Origin: RGIG6904 sp024680835
GTDB lineage: Bacteria > Bacillota > Clostridia > Lachnospirales > Lachnospiraceae
Reading direction: 5' to 3'
Assembly (NCBI GenBank): GCA_024680835.1
Contig: JAILBP010000258.1
Location: 1 to 9,251 of the forward strand
DNA length: 9,251 bases
The first letter of the stretch is position 1; every line of letters begins with the position of its first letter. The notes below the pieces were generated by a model. That model was not told the origin of the DNA. It was given only the letters and a program-made list of their open reading frames with translations, and did not search any database. Below are positions 5,943-9,251 of the stretch, piece by piece. Both the position numbers and the translations under genes were made by a program.

Positions 5943-7346
5943 ATGAAAGTCAACACGAAGAGCAATATAACTGATATGACTCAGGGTTCGCCGGCCAGAC
6001 ACATACTGCTGTTTGCGCTGCCCACACTGATAGGCAATATTTTCCAACAGGTATACAATATCGCCGACTCCATGATAGTGGGGCGGTTTCTGGGCGCAAA
6101 TGCCTTTGCGGCAGTGGGTGCCACATCTTCCATAACTTTCCTATTCTTTGCGCTGTGCAACGGAATAGGAAACGGCGGCGGTATCGTGACATCCCAGTAT
6201 TACGGTGCCCATGACGATGCCAATGTCAAGAAGAGCATAGTGAACACAGGACTTATCATGCTGATCGTCCCGGTGTTATTTGGATTTACCGGCTTCTGTC
6301 TCGCGCCGACTCTTCTTAAAGTGCTGCAGACACCGGCTCTCATCCTGGATGACGCGGTCCTCTATACGCGTTTTATGTGCATAGGACTGCTGTTCGTATC
6401 GCTGTACAACTACCTTTCATCCATGTTGAAAGCATTGGGAGATTCAAAAACACCCCTGTATTTCCTGATAATATCCACCATCATAAACGTGGTGCTGGAT
6501 GTACTGTTCGTCTATGTTTTCAGATTCGGTATCAAGGGTGCCGCGCTTGCGACAATAGTTTCGCAGTTCATCTCCGTCCTGTCATGCGGAATACATGCAT
6601 ACAGGACCAACCCGTATTTCCGCATCCGGAAAGATGATCTGCGCATCACTCTCAAGATGACATATCAGATAGTGAGACTCGGAATACCAATGTCACTGCA
6701 GTTTGCGCTTATCGCAATATCCACCATGGCTCTTCAGCGTGTGGTAAACTCCTTCGGAACCACAGTTGTCGCTGCCTTTACTGCCACCAGCAGGATCGAG
6801 CAGCTCATACATCAGCCTTATATGACCCTCGCCGCTTCCATCTCTACCTTCAGCGGACAGAATTTCGGTGCCAAGAGAAATGACCGTGTCTATGAAGGAT
6901 ATAAGACCGGAATGCTCATAATGTCCATACTCACCTTATTCCTGGTGTTCAGCATGCAGGTATTCGGCAGAGTCATCACAAGTCTTTTTGTATCCGACAG
7001 CGAGATCATAAGTCTCGGTGCGAAAGGTCTTAAAATCACCAGCCTGTTCTACCTTGCCCTCGGTACCATATATGTGGTCCGCGGTGTGCTGACCGGTATA
7101 GGCGATGCCTTCTTCTCGCTGTTCAACGGCATTGTGGAAGTCATCGGCAGATTTACAATACCGATCTTCATGACCGCCTATCTCGGTTACGGTGCATCCG
7201 GCATTTGGATCTCAACCGGTCTTGTATGGATCGTCAGCGGAGTAACGGCCTGGCTTCGTTATCTCACATATTTCCGCCGCAAGGTTGATATTCCGCAAAA
7301 ATCACATTTTACATCGCCTAAAGTTTTTTCTCTTCCAAAAATATAG
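5943..7346 (+). CDS. MATE family multidrug/metabolite efflux transporter
   Basis: A 467-residue inner-membrane antiporter of the MATE family, usual length, built as two six-helix halves. The N-terminal half opens with MTQGSPARHILLFALPTLIG (12-31) and QQVYNIADSMIVGRFLG (35-51). LKALGDSKTPLY (162-173) followed by INVVLDVLFVY is the family hallmark after helix 4. The second half carries the related SGQNFGAKRNDRVYEGY (304-320). It should export cationic drugs or metabolites using a Na+ or H+ gradient; the substrate cannot be read from sequence. The frame is open upstream to an ATG at 5874, but ATG 5943 has AGGAG six bases upstream and fits homologous N-termini, so I use it. It is the only plus-strand gene, divergent from the lipoprotein gene and convergent with the rRNA methyltransferase, with only eight bases between the two stop codons. 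No regulator is adjacent. Confidence 0.95.
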   Translation: MKVNTKSNITDMTQGSPARHILLFALPTLIGNIFQQVYNIADSMIVGRFLGANAFAAVGATSSITFLFFALCNGIGNGGGIVTSQYYGAHDDANVKKSIVNTGLIMLIVPVLFGFTGFCLAPTLLKVLQTPALILDDAVLYTRFMCIGLLFVSLYNYLSSMLKALGDSKTPLYFLIISTIINVVLDVLFVYVFRFGIKGAALATIVSQFISVLSCGIHAYRTNPYFRIRKDDLRITLKMTYQIVRLGIPMSLQFALIAISTMALQRVVNSFGTTVVAAFTATSRIEQLIHQPYMTLAASISTFSGQNFGAKRNDRVYEGYKTGMLIMSILTLFLVFSMQVFGRVITSLFVSDSEIISLGAKGLKITSLFYLALGTIYVVRGVLTGIGDAFFSLFNGIVEVIGRFTIPIFMTAYLGYGASGIWISTGLVWIVSGVTAWLRYLTYFRRKVDIPQKSHFTSPKVFSLPKI

Positions 7347-7360
7347 CCTGTTCATCAGGC
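7346..7360 (-). terminator. Small hairpin over the two convergent stop codons
   Basis: GCCTG (7346-7350) and CAGGC (7356-7360) form a 5-bp stem with a 5-base loop. The hairpin touches the last base of the transporter stop and contains the methyltransferase stop (7355-7357). On the minus strand it is followed by TATATTTTT, so it could be a weak terminator for the methyltransferase gene lying in the end of the transporter gene. On the plus strand there is no convincing T tract. Confidence 0.35.
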
Positions 7361-8845
7361 ATTTGCCAGTTGCAATCTCACTACAGTCTCAATGTGAACG
7401 GTCTTGGGAAACATGCTGACGCATTTGATCCTCCTTACCCTATAGCCCTTCGCATTGAAGACTTCGAGATCTCTGGCAAGACTCGTCGGCTTGCAGGATA
7501 TGTATACCATATTCTCAACGCCGTACGAGATGATCTTTTCCAGAGCCTTCGGATGTATACCGTCTCTGGGGGGATCCAATATTATGTAATCCGGTTTTTC
7601 TTCTATATCATCCAGGATTTTCAAAACATCCCCGCATATAAAACTTGTATTTTCAAGGCCGTTTAAGCCTGCGTTTTCCTCTGCTGCCCGTACAGCCTCC
7701 TCCACGATCTCGACTCCTATCACCCTGTCAGCGACCGGAGACAGTATCTGGGCTATGGTACCGGTACCGGAATACAGGTCATAGAGCACTTTTCCCACTC
7801 TGCCCGGTACGCTGTCCGACACGAACTCCCTCACCGTCTCATACAGTACCTCAGCTCCCTTGCTGTTTGTCTGGAAAAAAGAAAAAGGTGTGATCTTAAA
7901 CTTAAGTCCCAGAAGTTCCTCGGTGATGCAATCCCTGCCGTAGAGGATATCCGTACCCTCATCCTTCACAACGTCCGCAAGGGAGTCATTGCGGGTATGT
8001 AATATCCCGGCAATTTTGCCATTTAACTTTCCCGAGCTTTCCAGCGAGAGAAGTCTGTCTTTCCATCTTTCCAGTATTTCACTCTCTGAAGGCGGCACAT
8101 TTCCCGTCTCATCCGTGCAAACCGCATAGCCCTCTTCCCACTGACCCGCGGTGACAAGATCCGCCAGGATCTCACCGGTATTAACAGAATGTCTGAGCAA
8201 AAGATGCCTTAAATATCCGGTGTGATCGTTCTTGTGAAGATAAGGCACATTATATTCCGCAAAAAAAGACAGGGTCTCACTGATGACAGCTCTGAAATCA
8301 GCCGGAACTATCCTGCATCCGGACACCGTCACAATATCATAAAAGCTTCCTCTCTTGTGCATACCAAGTGCCAGAGGACCGTTTTTATACTCGTCGCCAA
8401 AAGAAAATTCCATTTTATTCCTGTAGCTTTCGGTGACAGGGCTTTGAACTATTTCAACAGGAACATCCACCTCCATATCGGACAAAACCTGCGACAGCAG
8501 TTTTTCCACCTGTTCACGCTTCATGGCAAGCTCGTCCTCATCCGGCAGATTCTGATATGTACAACCTCCGCACTCTCCGAAATGGGAACACTTTGGCTGT
8601 AAAAGTTCGTTGTCTGCCGGCTTTACCACATCAATGAGCATTCCCTCGAATTTACCTTTTCTCTTTTTAGTGAGACGGAATCTCACCGTCTGATGAGGTA
8701 TGGCATTTTTTATAACTACCTTTTCCCCGTCGGGAAACTCCTCTGCATTATCCGCACCATTTTCATCACCCGTAGGTCTTACTATACACTTATTGGGAAA
8801 ATCCACCCTCTCCACAATACCTGTATAAATATTGCCCTTTTTCAT
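7355..8845 (-). CDS. rlmD: 23S rRNA (uracil-5-)-methyltransferase, RlmD/RlmCD type
   Basis: A 496-residue SAM-dependent RNA methyltransferase of the TrmA/RlmC/RlmD family, expected to make 5-methyluridine in 23S rRNA. Residues 1-75 form a TRAM-like RNA-binding domain. C86, C92, C95 and C177 match the four [4Fe-4S] ligands of this family. The methyltransferase core has FFQTN (323-327), DLYSGTG (356-362), E379 and DPPRDG (424-429). The catalytic cysteine is C451 in YISCKPTSLARDL, and the general base is probably E486 in HIETVV. Lys replaces the more usual Asn or Asp after the catalytic Cys. Many Firmicutes use one enzyme (RlmCD) for two sites, so the exact target (for example U747, U1939 or both) is undecided. 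The ATG at 8845 has GGAGGG four bases upstream. The upstream 225-bp element may supply part of its promoter. Confidence 0.95.
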   Translation of the reverse strand: MKKGNIYTGIVERVDFPNKCIVRPTGDENGADNAEEFPDGEKVVIKNAIPHQTVRFRLTKKRKGKFEGMLIDVVKPADNELLQPKCSHFGECGGCTYQNLPDEDELAMKREQVEKLLSQVLSDMEVDVPVEIVQSPVTESYRNKMEFSFGDEYKNGPLALGMHKRGSFYDIVTVSGCRIVPADFRAVISETLSFFAEYNVPYLHKNDHTGYLRHLLLRHSVNTGEILADLVTAGQWEEGYAVCTDETGNVPPSESEILERWKDRLLSLESSGKLNGKIAGILHTRNDSLADVVKDEGTDILYGRDCITEELLGLKFKITPFSFFQTNSKGAEVLYETVREFVSDSVPGRVGKVLYDLYSGTGTIAQILSPVADRVIGVEIVEEAVRAAEENAGLNGLENTSFICGDVLKILDDIEEKPDYIILDPPRDGIHPKALEKIISYGVENMVYISCKPTSLARDLEVFNAKGYRVRRIKCVSMFPKTVHIETVVRLQLANA

Positions 8846-8875
8846 ACATCCCTCCGACTGTATAAAACATATGCC

Positions 8876-8903
8876 ATTAAATAGTGTTACTATTCACAGC
8901 CAA
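8876..8903 (-). promoter_or_regulatory. Possible rlmD promoter overlapping the inverted-repeat element
   Basis: On the minus strand TTGGCT (8898-8903) and TTTAAT (8876-8881) are 16 bases apart, each only a partial consensus match (4/6 and 5/6). The -35 lies in the terminal repeat of the 225-bp element and the -10 just outside it. No better promoter is seen between the element and the ribosome binding site. Low confidence. Confidence 0.25.
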
Positions 8904-9110
8904 TATCATACAGACAGGCGTATGCCAGCTTACTGGCAAATATGACTGTCTGTATGATATTGACTGGAATCAGTCACTTTACATACATGATACAGGCAGC
9001 CGCGATAGCGGCAGTAGAGCCCGACAAGGCAACTCTGCCAGCTTGCTGAGCAGATTGCCGATGTCAGGGCGAGCCTGTAGAATGTATGTAAAGTGGCTGT
9101 GAATAGTAAC
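8886..9110. mobile_element. 225-bp non-coding inverted-repeat element (MITE-like or structured RNA)
   Basis: This occupies most of the 345-bp gap between rlmD and the partial gene at the right edge. Perfect 16-bp ends, GTTACTATTCACAGCC (8886-8901) and its complement (9095-9110), enclose three stems that abut with no spare base. Stem A is 16 bp (8902-8917/8946-8961) with an inner TGCCAG/CTGGCA hairpin (8923-8938). Stem B is 5 bp (8962-8966/8971-8975, loop GAAT). Stem C is 13 bp (8976-8988/9082-9094). Stem C continues through a GA/GA internal loop into TACAGGC/GCCTGTA (8991-8997/9073-9079). It then divides into GCCGC-GATA-GCGGC (8999-9012) and a long arm made of GCCC/GGGC, GACA/TGTC, GGCAA/TTGCC and TCTGC/GCAGA (9019-9070). 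It encodes no plausible protein. Terminal repeats favour a transposase-dependent MITE; the detailed fold would also suit a structured RNA. I do not recognise the family. Confidence 0.75.
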
Positions 9111-9131
9111 GAATAGTAACTAAATAGTAAC
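9101..9131. repeat. Three tandem AATAGTAAC copies at the element's right end
   Basis: GAATAGTAAC occurs at 9101-9110 (inside the terminal repeat) and again at 9111-9120, then AATAGTAAC at 9123-9131. The left end has only one copy, inverted. TAAATAGT occurs directly before the left end (8878-8885) and at 9121-9128, so it may be an 8-bp target duplication if the element really ends at 9120. Confidence 0.7.
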
Positions 9132-9159
9132 AATAAAACCGCAGGCATCAACCTGCGGT
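9131..9159 (-). terminator. Intrinsic terminator of the right-edge gene
   Basis: On the minus strand ACCGCAGG (9159-9152) pairs with CCTGCGGT (9145-9138) over 8 bp with a 6-base loop, followed by TTTATTGTT. It lies 31 bases past the stop codon of the partial gene and just before the inverted-repeat element. Confidence 0.85.
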
Positions 9160-9190
9160 CAATCATACCAATAACAAATATGGGAAAAAA

Positions 9191-9251
9191 TTAATCCTCG
9201 AACTTGTCGTCCTCGTCATCTTCTTCATCATCTTTGTCTTCATCAAAATCT
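9191..9251 (-). CDS. C-terminal acidic tail of an unidentified protein (partial)
   Basis: Only the last 19 codons and the TAA stop (9191-9193) are in the window. The tail ends DDEEDDEDDKFED, and 15 of its 19 residues are Asp or Glu. The correctly placed terminator at 9131-9159 supports a real gene end. Acidic tails like this occur in several unrelated families, for example the RNA polymerase delta subunit and DUF1292-type proteins, so I make no assignment. Confidence 0.7.
   Translation of the reverse strand, partial: DFDEDKDDEEDDEDDKFED

Noticed and set aside
8884..9166. Small open frames within and beside the inverted-repeat element (both strands)
   Set aside because: They are made of hairpin arms, have no ribosome binding site, and would be by-products of the stem sequence. 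No transposase is encoded.

Overview
The window looks like chromosome from a low-to-mid GC Gram-positive anaerobe, most likely a Lachnospiraceae-type member of the Clostridia. The grounds are the short zinc-ribbon L33 protein, a FeoA-FeoB fusion, a RlmD/RlmCD-type methyltransferase with four Fe-S cysteines and a Cys-Lys-Pro catalytic loop, strong AGGAGG-type ribosome binding sites and a sensor protein with an HD-GYP domain. The taxonomy is inference from gene style, not from a marker gene. I see no rRNA, tRNA, CRISPR array or phage genes.

Layout. All genes but one are on the minus strand, so transcription runs mostly from high to low coordinates. From the right: the acidic C-terminus of an unidentified protein (9191-9251) with its terminator; a 225-bp terminal-inverted-repeat element that can fold into an elaborate multi-branched structure (8886-9110); a 23S rRNA uracil methyltransferase (7355-8845); and, convergent to it on the plus strand, a MATE efflux transporter (5943-7346). 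Divergent from the transporter are a small lipoprotein of unknown function (5137-5643) with a strong terminator, then feoAB (2586-4967). Next comes an array of two ~79-bp hairpin-bearing repeats (2405-2572), a dCache-HD-GYP-receiver protein (338-2260), and rpmG (13-162), beyond which secE and nusG would be expected off the left edge.

How the genes work together. They do not form one pathway. Each transcription unit appears to have its own promoter and, in most cases, its own terminator: translation (rpmG, rRNA methylation), ferrous iron uptake (feoAB), c-di-GMP turnover in response to an external ligand (HD-GYP protein), drug or metabolite export (MATE), and an orphan lipoprotein.

The least ordinary content is between the genes. 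(1) The 8886-9110 element has perfect 16-bp ends enclosing three stems that abut with no unpaired base, a perfect four-way junction. (2) The 2405-2572 repeat array has two hairpins per unit whose arms differ between copies only by compensating changes. (3) The terminator of the HD-GYP gene contains, in its stem and loop, a near-consensus promoter for rpmG, an arrangement that could stop read-through transcripts while sparing newly initiated ones.
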